From the NCBI RefSeq assembly GCF_022369515.1, contig NZ_CP059724.1, positions 6,510,001 to 6,574,000 on the forward strand: a stretch of 64,000 bases of DNA, in the 5' to 3' direction. Within the stretch, counting starts at the first letter, position 1, and every line of letters begins with the position of its first letter. The notes below the pieces were generated by a model, which did not search any database, was not told the origin of the DNA, and worked only from the letters and a program-made list of their open reading frames with translations. Position numbers and translations under genes: made by a program. The DNA is from Paenibacillus sp. 19GGS1-52. Lineage in GTDB: Bacteria > Bacillota > Bacilli > Paenibacillales > Paenibacillaceae. Below are positions 9,704-17,321 of this stretch, piece after piece.

Positions 9704-9721
9704 AAGTGATTATTTTCACAT
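9704..9721 (+). promoter_or_regulatory. FNR/CRP-type palindrome, distal
   Basis: AAGTGA-N6-TCACAT resembles the TGTGA-N6-TCACA operator of the Crp/Fnr family. It lies about 240 bases before pplA. The same arrangement with the same N6 spacing recurs at 9866, which makes chance less likely. Confidence 0.45.
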
Positions 9722-9865
9722 GTCTTTCCTCCCTCCTTGTGCTAAAATGCCATCGAAGAAGAACTGAGATAATTAAATTTTTTCTTATTGTATGCCGATA
9801 TATGTCATATGGTTGCTACAAAGTGGGGCTTTACACCCAAAGCAAAGTGACAAATGTCATTTATA

Positions 9866-9883
9866 AAGTGATTTTTATCACTT
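9866..9883 (+). promoter_or_regulatory. FNR/CRP-type palindrome, proximal
   Basis: AAGTGA-TTTTTA-TCACTT is a perfect inverted repeat with six-base arms and an N6 centre, close to the Crp/Fnr consensus. It sits about 80 bases before the pplA start, a plausible distance for an activator just upstream of a promoter. Confidence 0.5.
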
Positions 9884-9952
9884 CCATTTACTATTAAAAT
9901 GTTTTACATTTTAATATATATATTTTAAACTATTTTTGGAGGTCATATCAAA

Positions 9953-10852
9953 ATGAAAAAAGCTTCTGTAATCTTGTCGAGTGCCCTATTACTTGGTGTA
10001 CTCGCTGGTTGTGGCAACAACACAAACAATGCCCCAGCCGCAACTAATGCTCCAGCTGAAACAACTGCTCCAGCTGCTAATTCCGGCAATGCTGCAACAG
10101 AAACAGCAAAATACCAAGATGGTACTTACTACGGAACTGCTGCAGCTGATGCAAAAACTGGCTGGGAAACTTTTGTTCTGTTGACTGTAGAGGGCGGTAA
10201 AATCACCAAGGCTGACTGGAACGCGTTCAGCGTAACTAATGCCGGCGATTTGAAGAAAAAAGTTTCTGAAGATGGCAAATACGGTCTGGTATCTCAAGGT
10301 GGCGGTCAAGCTGAATGGCATGAACAAGCCGCTAAAGCTGAAGCATTCCTGATTGAGAAACAAGATCCAGCAGCAATCACTGTTAACGCTGAAGGTAAAA
10401 CTGATGCAATCTCCGGAGTTTCAGTTGGTGTAAATGATTTTGTAACAACTGCTCAAGCTGCTCTTGCTGCTGGTCCAGTACAAGCTGGTCCTTTGAAAGA
10501 TGGCGGTTACCATGCAGAAGGTGCAGAATTTGACGCCAACAACGGATTCAAATCTACTGTCGACGTATCTGTCGTTAATGGTAACGTTGTAGCTGCTAAA
10601 TTCAGTGGTGTGAATGCTGCAGGCGACGATAAGAAACAATATTCAGCAGATGGTAAATACGGTATGAAAGCTGGCGGCGGATCTGCTGAATGGCATGAAG
10701 AGATCGCTAAAGCTGAACAATACTTTATTGAAAACAACGGCGCAGCTCCTACAGTTGATGCTGAAGGCAAAACCGATGCAATCTCTGGCGTAAGCATCAA
10801 TGTTGGCGAATACTTTACACTGGCAGAAAAAGCACTCGAAGGCGCGAAATAA
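9953..10852 (+). CDS. pplA: Flavin-binding EET lipoprotein, PplA-like
   Basis: A 299-residue lipoprotein with a lipobox LAGC (Cys20), a flexible Ala/Thr/Pro/Asn linker (21-52) and two FMN-binding domains (about 53-170 and 180-299). Each domain ends in DAISGVS (151-157 and 275-281), matching the site where ApbE-type transferases join FMN to a Thr or Ser; here the acceptor would be Ser157 and Ser281. Listeria PplA has the same layout and carries electrons across the cell wall to iron or other acceptors. The start follows TGGAGG. It lies directly upstream of ndh2, its predicted partner in extracellular electron transfer, and is probably cotranscribed with it. Confidence 0.9.
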   Translation: MKKASVILSSALLLGVLAGCGNNTNNAPAATNAPAETTAPAANSGNAATETAKYQDGTYYGTAAADAKTGWETFVLLTVEGGKITKADWNAFSVTNAGDLKKKVSEDGKYGLVSQGGGQAEWHEQAAKAEAFLIEKQDPAAITVNAEGKTDAISGVSVGVNDFVTTAQAALAAGPVQAGPLKDGGYHAEGAEFDANNGFKSTVDVSVVNGNVVAAKFSGVNAAGDDKKQYSADGKYGMKAGGGSAEWHEEIAKAEQYFIENNGAAPTVDAEGKTDAISGVSINVGEYFTLAEKALEGAK

Positions 10853-10901
10853 TTATTCGCAATCCTCTTGCAGCTAATCAGATGAATGAGGTGAGTTTCT
10901 T

Positions 10902-12788
10902 TTGAAAAAAATAGTCATTTTGGGTGGCGGCTACGGCGGCGTACTCACGGCTAAGAAACTAGCAAAGAAATTTAAGAACAACAAAGAAATTGAAATCAAG
11001 CTTATTGACCGAAATCCTTACCACACTCTATTGACTGAGCTGCATGAGGTTGCTGCTAACCGCGCTCCAGAGGATTCGATCAAGATTGATCTCAAGAAAA
11101 TATTTGCTGGTCTTAAAGTCGATGTTGTACTGGATGAAGTCACTAACATTGATTTCAAAACTAAAAAACTTACTTCCGAAAAAGCGACCTATGCTTATGA
11201 TTACCTTGTAATCGGTACAGGCAGCAAGCCAACATTTTTTGGCATTCCCGGAGCAGAAGAAAACACTCTTTCCTTCTGGTCATACGATGATGCTGTTGCG
11301 CTGAAACGTCAAATCCGTGATATGTACACGTTGGCAGCTAAGGAAAAAAATGCAGCGGTTCGCCGCTCCATGTTGACGTTTGTTGTTGTAGGCGCTGGAT
11401 TTACCGGTGTGGAATTAATTGGCGAAATGGCCGAAAACCGCGATGAGCTCTGCAATGAATTCTTCATCGATCCTTCCGAGGTTCGTCTGATCGTGGCTGA
11501 TATGGCTCCTAAGGTTCTACCAATCCTGCCTGATAAGCTCATTCAGAAAGCTGAAGCTCGTCTTCGCAAGCTGAATATAGAGATCGTTACAAGCGCAAAA
11601 ATCACTGAAGTAGGCAAAGGCAGTGTTGCTCTCGGCGAGAAAAACATTGTGGACGCACACACGGTAGTTTGGACAGCCGGTGTTGAAGGTTCTGAACTTG
11701 TAGGCACTTTGGGTGATAATGTTCAACAACAAGGTCGCAAACGTATTGTTACGAATGAGAACCTGGAAAGTGTGGATCATAAGAACGTTTACGTTGTTGG
11801 GGATAATATTTTCTTTATTCCTGAAGGCGAAACCCGTCCTGTCCCACAAATGGTTGAGAATGCTGAACAAGCCGCTCCGGTAATTGCTACCAACATTGCA
11901 GCAGACATCAATGGAACTGCTAAAAAAGCGTACAAACCAGGCTTCCACGGCACCATGGTTTCTATCGGCAGCCGTTACGGTGTAGCGAACGTTGGCCTAC
12001 CAGGCAAGTTCTTTATGCTTACTGGCTTTATGGCGATGTTGTCCAAGCATTTTATTAATATGTTCTATCTTTCCCAAGTTGTTGGATTCAACAAAGTATG
12101 GACGTATATGATGCATGAGTTCTTCCATGTCGAGAACCGCAAGAGCTTCTTGGGCGGTTATTTCTCCAAGCGTTCACCTAACTTCTGGATTGTTCCACTT
12201 CGCATGCTGCTCGGTGGCATGTGGCTCTATGAAGGTATCGATAAGTTGAAGAAGATTTGGGAAGATCCGGATAAGATTTTCCTAATTCCAGCCGCACCTT
12301 ATGCTACGGACGCCGCTTCGGCAGCCAGTGTAGCTGTCGATGCAGTTAAAACTACGGTAGATGCTTCTTCCGCAGCATCAGCAGTTAGTACTGCCAAAGA
12401 AGCTGTAGTAGCATTGCCCGTACCAGGATTTGTATACAATACTACTAACTGGTTCATGGATCTAATGTTCTACAATAACGATGGAAGCTATACCTTCTTA
12501 GCAAAATGGTTCCAAATTGGAATGGTCTGTGCAGAAATCGTATTTGGTGTAATGCTTATCGTTGGTTTGTTCACAGCAATTTCTTCTATAGCAACCATTG
12601 GTATGGCTGTTATGATCTGGTCTACAAAAATGGCTTCAACTGAAATGTTATGGTACACTGCTGCAGCAATCGCTACAATTGGTGGATCAGGAAGCGTGTT
12701 TGGCTTAGATTACTACGTCCTCCCTTGGCTCAAAAAGCAGTGGAAGAAAATTCCGCTCGTAAGGCGCTGGTACTTGTACACCGACTGA
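10902..12788 (+). CDS. ndh2: Type II NADH dehydrogenase with C-terminal membrane domain, Ndh2-like
   Basis: A 628-residue protein. Residues 1-400 form an NDH-2 flavoenzyme with FAD motif GGGYGG (8-13) and NADH motif VVVGAGFTGVELIGE (161-175). The C-terminal 200 residues add several membrane segments, interrupted by an Ala/Ser/Val-rich loop (about 466-510) predicted to lie between helices. This extra membrane part marks the EET-type Ndh2 of Listeria, which passes electrons from NADH to demethylmenaquinone kept apart from the aerobic chain. It starts at TTG 10902 behind GAGGTGA, 49 bases after pplA. Confidence 0.93.
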   Translation: MKKIVILGGGYGGVLTAKKLAKKFKNNKEIEIKLIDRNPYHTLLTELHEVAANRAPEDSIKIDLKKIFAGLKVDVVLDEVTNIDFKTKKLTSEKATYAYDYLVIGTGSKPTFFGIPGAEENTLSFWSYDDAVALKRQIRDMYTLAAKEKNAAVRRSMLTFVVVGAGFTGVELIGEMAENRDELCNEFFIDPSEVRLIVADMAPKVLPILPDKLIQKAEARLRKLNIEIVTSAKITEVGKGSVALGEKNIVDAHTVVWTAGVEGSELVGTLGDNVQQQGRKRIVTNENLESVDHKNVYVVGDNIFFIPEGETRPVPQMVENAEQAAPVIATNIAADINGTAKKAYKPGFHGTMVSIGSRYGVANVGLPGKFFMLTGFMAMLSKHFINMFYLSQVVGFNKVWTYMMHEFFHVENRKSFLGGYFSKRSPNFWIVPLRMLLGGMWLYEGIDKLKKIWEDPDKIFLIPAAPYATDAASAASVAVDAVKTTVDASSAASAVSTAKEAVVALPVPGFVYNTTNWFMDLMFYNNDGSYTFLAKWFQIGMVCAEIVFGVMLIVGLFTAISSIATIGMAVMIWSTKMASTEMLWYTAAAIATIGGSGSVFGLDYYVLPWLKKQWKKIPLVRRWYLYTD

Positions 12789-12888
12789 CATTAATCCCTT
12801 TGTCACATTATTCATGACTTGATTAGTTAATCATATAATTAATTAGTGTAGAAACAATGTTGTTACAGCCGAATATTGATGTACTTAA

Positions 12889-12917
12889 GAGTAATGTGTC
12901 CCTAGGACACATTACTC
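12889..12917 (+). terminator. Perfect 13-bp hairpin after ndh2
   Basis: GAGTAATGTGTCC and GGACACATTACTC form a perfect stem with a three-base loop, 100 bases after ndh2. The tail is only moderately T-rich, so it could be a weak terminator or an mRNA-stabilising hairpin before the prenyl synthase genes. Confidence 0.5.
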
Positions 12918-13081
12918 TCCTTATTTAAGAAGATGAAAGCATACACTTTATGTCATGCTTTGTTATTATAAACTGGCGTCAGCTATAATAGAGCGCTACT
13001 ATTTTTCTTAACAAATGGTTTTGTAGGGATAATCAGGGGTATGGTTTCTTCCGGCAAAACCGACAAGAAGGAGAGAATCTT

Positions 13082-13531
13082 GTGAACAGACAACTCATTG
13101 AAGATACCTTCCGGTTGTTGCAAGCTGAAATGTCTCCGATTGCCGGAATTCAGCTTCAGCTCTCTCCGGCGGGATTTGAGCAACTGCTCTCGGTACTGGA
13201 ACGCCATGATCTGGAATATAACCGCAAAGTTCATTTGCTGGGTATTCACACCATTCTTACCTTGGCTGCAGAACGCCATATGGAATGTGCTCCACATCAT
13301 CCTGACCTTACCCGGAACATTTTGGATGGAGACTATCTATACAGCTTTTACCTGCAGTTTGCAGTAAAGTACCGGGAGCTTGACCTGGTTGCTTATTTGG
13401 CTCCTTCGATCAAAAAAATGCAGATCCGACGGTCAAATGGAGACTTTGCGGAAGAAAATCCGGCTGCTGGAATGGAACAATTCCTGAACCAAGAGCGCAG
13501 GCAACAGAACCGCACAAGCAAAGCTATTTGA
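13082..13531 (+). CDS. Heptaprenyl diphosphate synthase component 1-like (HepS family)
   Basis: A 149-residue protein with the ILDGDYLYSFYL segment of the HEPPP_synt_1 family, the non-catalytic subunit that controls product chain length in two-part prenyl synthases. It is much shorter than HepS of Bacillus subtilis (about 250 residues). The start is GTG 13082 behind AAGGAGAG. It ends 16 bases before the catalytic subunit gene, so the two subunits are almost certainly co-translated and form one enzyme making the side chain for (demethyl)menaquinone. Confidence 0.75.
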   Translation: MNRQLIEDTFRLLQAEMSPIAGIQLQLSPAGFEQLLSVLERHDLEYNRKVHLLGIHTILTLAAERHMECAPHHPDLTRNILDGDYLYSFYLQFAVKYRELDLVAYLAPSIKKMQIRRSNGDFAEENPAAGMEQFLNQERRQQNRTSKAI

Positions 13532-13547
13532 CAGGTGGGAACTATAC

Positions 13548-14528
13548 ATGAAGTTGCACGAGGCCTTGAATATAGATCTGAATGAAATCAATCGTGAAAT
13601 CGAAAACCTTGTAGCACGGGATAAAGACGTACCTAAGAAATCTCAGCTGGCACAAAGTGTTCTCGAACTCGTCGCATCTGGCGGCAAGCGTCTTAGACCG
13701 CTTATGGTTATCGTTGGTAGCCGTTTTGGACGCAAGCCTACGGGACGCAGAGCGCTTCAATTATCCGCTGCTGCAGAATTTATTCATGCCGCCTCCCTTA
13801 TTCATGATGATATCATTGATGATGCGGAGCTGCGGCGGGGTGGACCTGCCCTGCATACCAAGACTGGCATTTTATCTGCGGTTCATATTGGCAACTACAT
13901 GTCCGCCCGGGTCATTGAATTATTAAGCAAGCATACCGGAGACAAAAACCGTTATGTACATGACTTATCCTCTGTTGCCACTGCCCAGCTGTGCTTGGGT
14001 GAGTATCAACAAATGGAACATGCCTTTGATTACGATATTACAATGGACCAGTATTTGGAGAAATCACGCAACAAAACAGCTCTACTCATGGCTACCTGCT
14101 TGCGTGTAGGCGCACTGTCCTCCGAAAGCACTGAGGAGGTTGCCAATCTGCTATATGCCTTTGGAGAAGCCTTGGGAATGTCTTTTCAAATCCAGGATGA
14201 TCTGCTCGACTTCACACAATCCACTGAAGTGCTCGGCAAACCCGCTGGCAGCGATCTTCGCCACGGCCAGGTAACCTTGCCTGTACTTTATGCACTTCAG
14301 GATTCTGAGCTAGCCTCTGACATCCGTAAGATTGGTCCTGATTCTTCTGATGCTGAGGTCATGCATGTGCTGAATCTGATCAACCGCAGCGATGCTTTGG
14401 CCCGGGCTGAAGAGATCAGCCAAGACTATCTGGAGCAGGCCGCTGGTATTGTTGAGCAACTCTCTGCCTATCCGGCACATGCCGATCTGGAGACGCTGCT
14501 GCAGTATTTTGCAGGGCGTGATCGTTAA
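13548..14528 (+). CDS. dmkB: Polyprenyl diphosphate synthase, catalytic subunit, DmkB-like
   Basis: A 326-residue trans-prenyltransferase of the HepT/IspB group. The first Asp-rich motif DDIIDD is at 87-92 and the second, QIQDDLLD, at 214-221; GGKRLRP (46-51) binds isopentenyl diphosphate. It extends farnesyl-type primers to a long prenyl chain. In the Listeria EET locus the equivalent gene is dmkB, which supplies the tail of demethylmenaquinone. It follows the HepS-like gene with an AGGTGG site and is closed by a strong terminator. A general role in menaquinone synthesis is equally possible from sequence alone. Confidence 0.88.
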   Translation: MKLHEALNIDLNEINREIENLVARDKDVPKKSQLAQSVLELVASGGKRLRPLMVIVGSRFGRKPTGRRALQLSAAAEFIHAASLIHDDIIDDAELRRGGPALHTKTGILSAVHIGNYMSARVIELLSKHTGDKNRYVHDLSSVATAQLCLGEYQQMEHAFDYDITMDQYLEKSRNKTALLMATCLRVGALSSESTEEVANLLYAFGEALGMSFQIQDDLLDFTQSTEVLGKPAGSDLRHGQVTLPVLYALQDSELASDIRKIGPDSSDAEVMHVLNLINRSDALARAEEISQDYLEQAAGIVEQLSAYPAHADLETLLQYFAGRDR

Positions 14529-14565
14529 ACTTGTGCTTGCAGCCCTACACTCAAGTTGTAAATAA

Positions 14566-14610
14566 CAAAAAAGCGGATACCCCATATCATGGGTCGTATC
14601 CGCTTTTTTT
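14566..14610 (+). terminator. Rho-independent terminator after dmkB
   Basis: AAGCGGATAC and GTATCCGCTT form a ten-base stem (14571-14604), with an inner CCCAT/ATGGG pairing and T-runs after it. Confidence 0.88.
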
Positions 14611-14993
14611 GTATGCTTTATGTTTTATGCTTTACGCTTTATCTTTATACGCTTTGAAGGAAAGCAGCATAGCGTACTTTCCCTTGCTCTTCCCTGTCCA
14701 CCCCCGTTGGGTAGGCTGGGTTGTCTTTTGTGGTTAGCCCTTGCATATCAGGTTAGGACGGAACGGAGAGGAATTTTGGAACTGGAGAAGCGTCAGCGTT
14801 CGCCCGAAAGCTTTCCGTAGGAAAGCTCGCTTCGAAAGCATATGCTATCCTCGGAATCCTACCGCGAAGGCGGTTTAATTCAGGGATTCCGAGGATAACA
14901 GCGAAGGCGGTTTAATTCAGGGATTCCGAGGATAACAGCGATCGTAAGTCCAACATTCCGCGCAGTGCAGCCTCTCCTAACCTCCCCCCTCAA
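14611..14993. repeat. Intergenic repeats between convergent EET operons
   Basis: No gene is seen. The first part holds short imperfect repeats of GCTTTATG/GCTTTACG (14615-14660). Then a 37-base unit beginning GCGAAGGCGGTTTAATTCAG is repeated exactly at 14864-14900 and 14901-14937. The sequence TATCCTCGGAATCC at 14845-14858 is the perfect inverse of GGATTCCGAGGATA in each unit, so alternative hairpins can form. This looks like a dispersed chromosomal repeat sitting at the convergence point of two operons. Confidence 0.75.
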
Positions 14994-15878
14994 CTAGCTA
15001 ACATAAAAATAATCAACCAGCGTACACAACAATATCACCATACTGATCACCTGATTCAGATTATAAGAAGCCACCTTCATCATCTTGCGATTCGAGGGTT
15101 TAATAATCTTATGCTCCGTCATTAGGAGCAGCGTTGCGATACCGATCCCCACCAGATACATCCAGCCAAGGTCTCGCCATAAGTAGAGGAACAGCAGCAG
15201 CATAACCATTATGAAATGCAGGCCCTTCGAGATTAGTAGAGCATTCTCCAAACCGAAGAAGCTCGGGATGGACCAGAGGCCATGCCGCCGGTCAAAATCA
15301 ATATCCTGGGTGCCGTAAATGATATCAAAGCCAGCGATCCAGAGCATCACGACTGTACCAATAACAAACGGTGTAAAAGCGATGTTGCCGGTCACGGCGA
15401 ACCAAGCGCCAATCGGTGCTGAGGCAATAACAAAACCTAAGTAAAGATGGCTGAGAAAGGTAAAGCGTTTCGTGTAGGAATAACTAGATATCAGTACGAT
15501 CGCCACTGGCGACAACAGCAGGCAGAGCAAGTTCAGCATGCCCGAGGCTACAATAAACAAAGCATAGTTGATGATGACAAATAGGACGACTTCTTTCTCA
15601 GCAAGCAGCCGCTGCGGCAGATGCCGATGCGCCGTACGTGGATTCTGTCCGTCAAAGGTCCGATCGACCAAGCGGTTAAAGGCATTGGCACCATTACGTG
15701 CTCCGATTAGGGCTATGAGTCCCCACAGCATTAGATGGCCTGATGGCCAGCCTCCTGCCGCCCATACCATCGATATGATCGCAAATGGCAGCGAGAACAG
15801 GGTGTGGGAGAACATGACCAGTTCGCTGAACATTTTTAGTTTAAGCGCCGTGTGTTTAAAAGCATTGAATATAGCCAT
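14994..15878 (-). CDS. dmkA: UbiA-family prenyltransferase, DmkA-like
   Basis: A 294-residue membrane enzyme with about eight helices. The first Asp-rich motif is NAFNRLVDRTFD (66-76) and the second is DIIYGTQDIDFD followed by RRHGLWSIP. UbiA enzymes attach a polyprenyl chain to an aromatic ring. In the EET locus of Listeria the equivalent, DmkA, makes demethylmenaquinone from 1,4-dihydroxy-2-naphthoate and the DmkB product. It resembles 4-hydroxybenzoate prenyltransferases as much as MenA, which fits a second, dedicated quinone pathway. It is the last gene of the minus-strand EET operon, 18 bases after the aminotransferase. Confidence 0.88.
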   Translation of the reverse strand: MAIFNAFKHTALKLKMFSELVMFSHTLFSLPFAIISMVWAAGGWPSGHLMLWGLIALIGARNGANAFNRLVDRTFDGQNPRTAHRHLPQRLLAEKEVVLFVIINYALFIVASGMLNLLCLLLSPVAIVLISSYSYTKRFTFLSHLYLGFVIASAPIGAWFAVTGNIAFTPFVIGTVVMLWIAGFDIIYGTQDIDFDRRHGLWSIPSFFGLENALLISKGLHFIMVMLLLFLYLWRDLGWMYLVGIGIATLLLMTEHKIIKPSNRKMMKVASYNLNQVISMVILLCTLVDYFYVS

Positions 15879-15896
15879 AGCAATCTTCCTTTTTGT

Positions 15897-17195
15897 TCAT
15901 TTCCTGATATCTGCGGATGCTTGAAGCAGTACTTCATTCAGTACAGTAATCATACCATCAATATCTGCGTCTGTAATGATCAGTGGCGGCTGAAAGGCCA
16001 GTACATTGCGGTTTATCCCGTTTTTGCCGATCAGGTATCCACGGTCCTTCATCTCTTCCAGCACATAATCGGTAAGCACTGCTGCATCAGAAGCACCTAT
16101 ACCTATTAATTCCATACCCAGCATAAGGCCGGTTCCCCGTACATCGGCAATCAGTGCTGGATAACGTTCCTGAAGAGACTTCAGGCCTGCCTTCAGTCGA
16201 TCCCCCAGCTGTGCTGCACGCTCTGGAAGCTGCTCATCCCGAATATAATCAAGCACAGCGAGTGCGGTAGCCGCAGAAACAGGATTCCCACCAAAAGTAG
16301 AGGCTGAAGGCCGGTTTAGTGAAAGTGCAATTTCGTCCGTAGTTGCGAAAGCCGCAACCGGAACTCCATTGCCCAGAGCTTTTGCCATACTTATAATATC
16401 TGGAACTACATCGAAATGCTCCATGGCGAACATAACGCCTGTACGGCCGAAGCCCGTTTGAATTTCATCCGCAATCAGCAGTACGCCATATTGGTTCAGC
16501 AGCGCCTGTACCTCACGGAAATACCAGGATACTGGCATGATCATGCCTCCATTACCTTGAATCGGCTCCACGATCATTGCTGCTATCGAATCCCCTTTTT
16601 CTTTCAGGACACGTTCCAAGCTCTGCAAAGACCGCGTCGCAGCCTCCTCTAGGGTAAGCTCAGGGTGATATGGCCGCTCGATAAAAGCAACATCCTCATC
16701 CAGATACTTATCTGTTCTCCACATCGGCAGTCCGGTGACACTCATCGTTAGATTCGTACGTCCGTGCAATCCACTTTCCAGCGCGATAAAACCTTTGCGT
16801 CCTGTATGCATTCTCGCCAGCAGCAGAGCACCTTCATTGGCTTCGGAACCGCTATTCACGAAAAAAGTCCGGCGCAAATCTCCAGGCAGCAATTCTTCAA
16901 GCCGCTCGGCCAGATCCACACTAGGCTGGGTTAGATACACAGTCGTCGTATGCTGCAGCTGCTGCAGCTGTGCGATTGTCCGCGAGGTAATGGCCGGATT
17001 ACAATGACCACAAGCCACTACGGATACTCCGGCAAAAAAATCGGTATACTCCTTACCCAGCTCATCATAGACAAACTGCATACTTCCACGTACCAGCTGT
17101 GGCGAGTTTTTGTAAAAGTGCACGGTACACGGATAGAAATATTGCTTGCGCTTGGCAGCGACTGCTTCTCTTCCAATAAACTCTTGTTGTTCCAA
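15897..17195 (-). CDS. Class III PLP-dependent aminotransferase
   Basis: A protein of about 432 residues in the AGXT2/ornithine-type aminotransferase group, with NSGSEANEGALLLAR for cofactor binding, LLIADEIQTGFGRTG with the PLP-ring Asp, and the Schiff-base Lys in SMAKALGNG. The start is uncertain: TTG 17195 has GAGGGA six bases upstream and is preferred over ATG 17219, which lacks a binding site. It sits between the U32 protein and dmkA in the EET operon, which is unusual. Its substrate is unknown, and a role in making or recycling an amine or keto acid for the quinone pathway is only a guess. Confidence 0.88.
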   Translation of the reverse strand: MEQQEFIGREAVAAKRKQYFYPCTVHFYKNSPQLVRGSMQFVYDELGKEYTDFFAGVSVVACGHCNPAITSRTIAQLQQLQHTTTVYLTQPSVDLAERLEELLPGDLRRTFFVNSGSEANEGALLLARMHTGRKGFIALESGLHGRTNLTMSVTGLPMWRTDKYLDEDVAFIERPYHPELTLEEAATRSLQSLERVLKEKGDSIAAMIVEPIQGNGGMIMPVSWYFREVQALLNQYGVLLIADEIQTGFGRTGVMFAMEHFDVVPDIISMAKALGNGVPVAAFATTDEIALSLNRPSASTFGGNPVSAATALAVLDYIRDEQLPERAAQLGDRLKAGLKSLQERYPALIADVRGTGLMLGMELIGIGASDAAVLTDYVLEEMKDRGYLIGKNGINRNVLAFQPPLIITDADIDGMITVLNEVLLQASADIRK

Positions 17196-17321
17196 AACGG
17201 TTCCCTCGCTTTCTGGCATAAAAAATATTAATCTGTCCAATACTTTGTGAAAATAATAACTTATTAGTGCGATAATTACTGCTTTACTCAATTATATACT
17301 GCTTATTTTAAATTTAAAGCA

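Larger units (their letters stand above)
9463..9952. other. Long AT-rich control region upstream of pplA
   Basis: No convincing gene lies in this 490-base stretch. It is rich in A and T and holds the two palindromes listed separately, plus TGACAAATGTCA at 9848-9859, another perfect inverted repeat. It probably carries the promoter of the EET genes pplA and ndh2. Confidence 0.6.

Noticed and set aside
14845-14937. CRISPR-like array
   Set aside because: Only two adjacent units without spacers, and no cas genes nearby.
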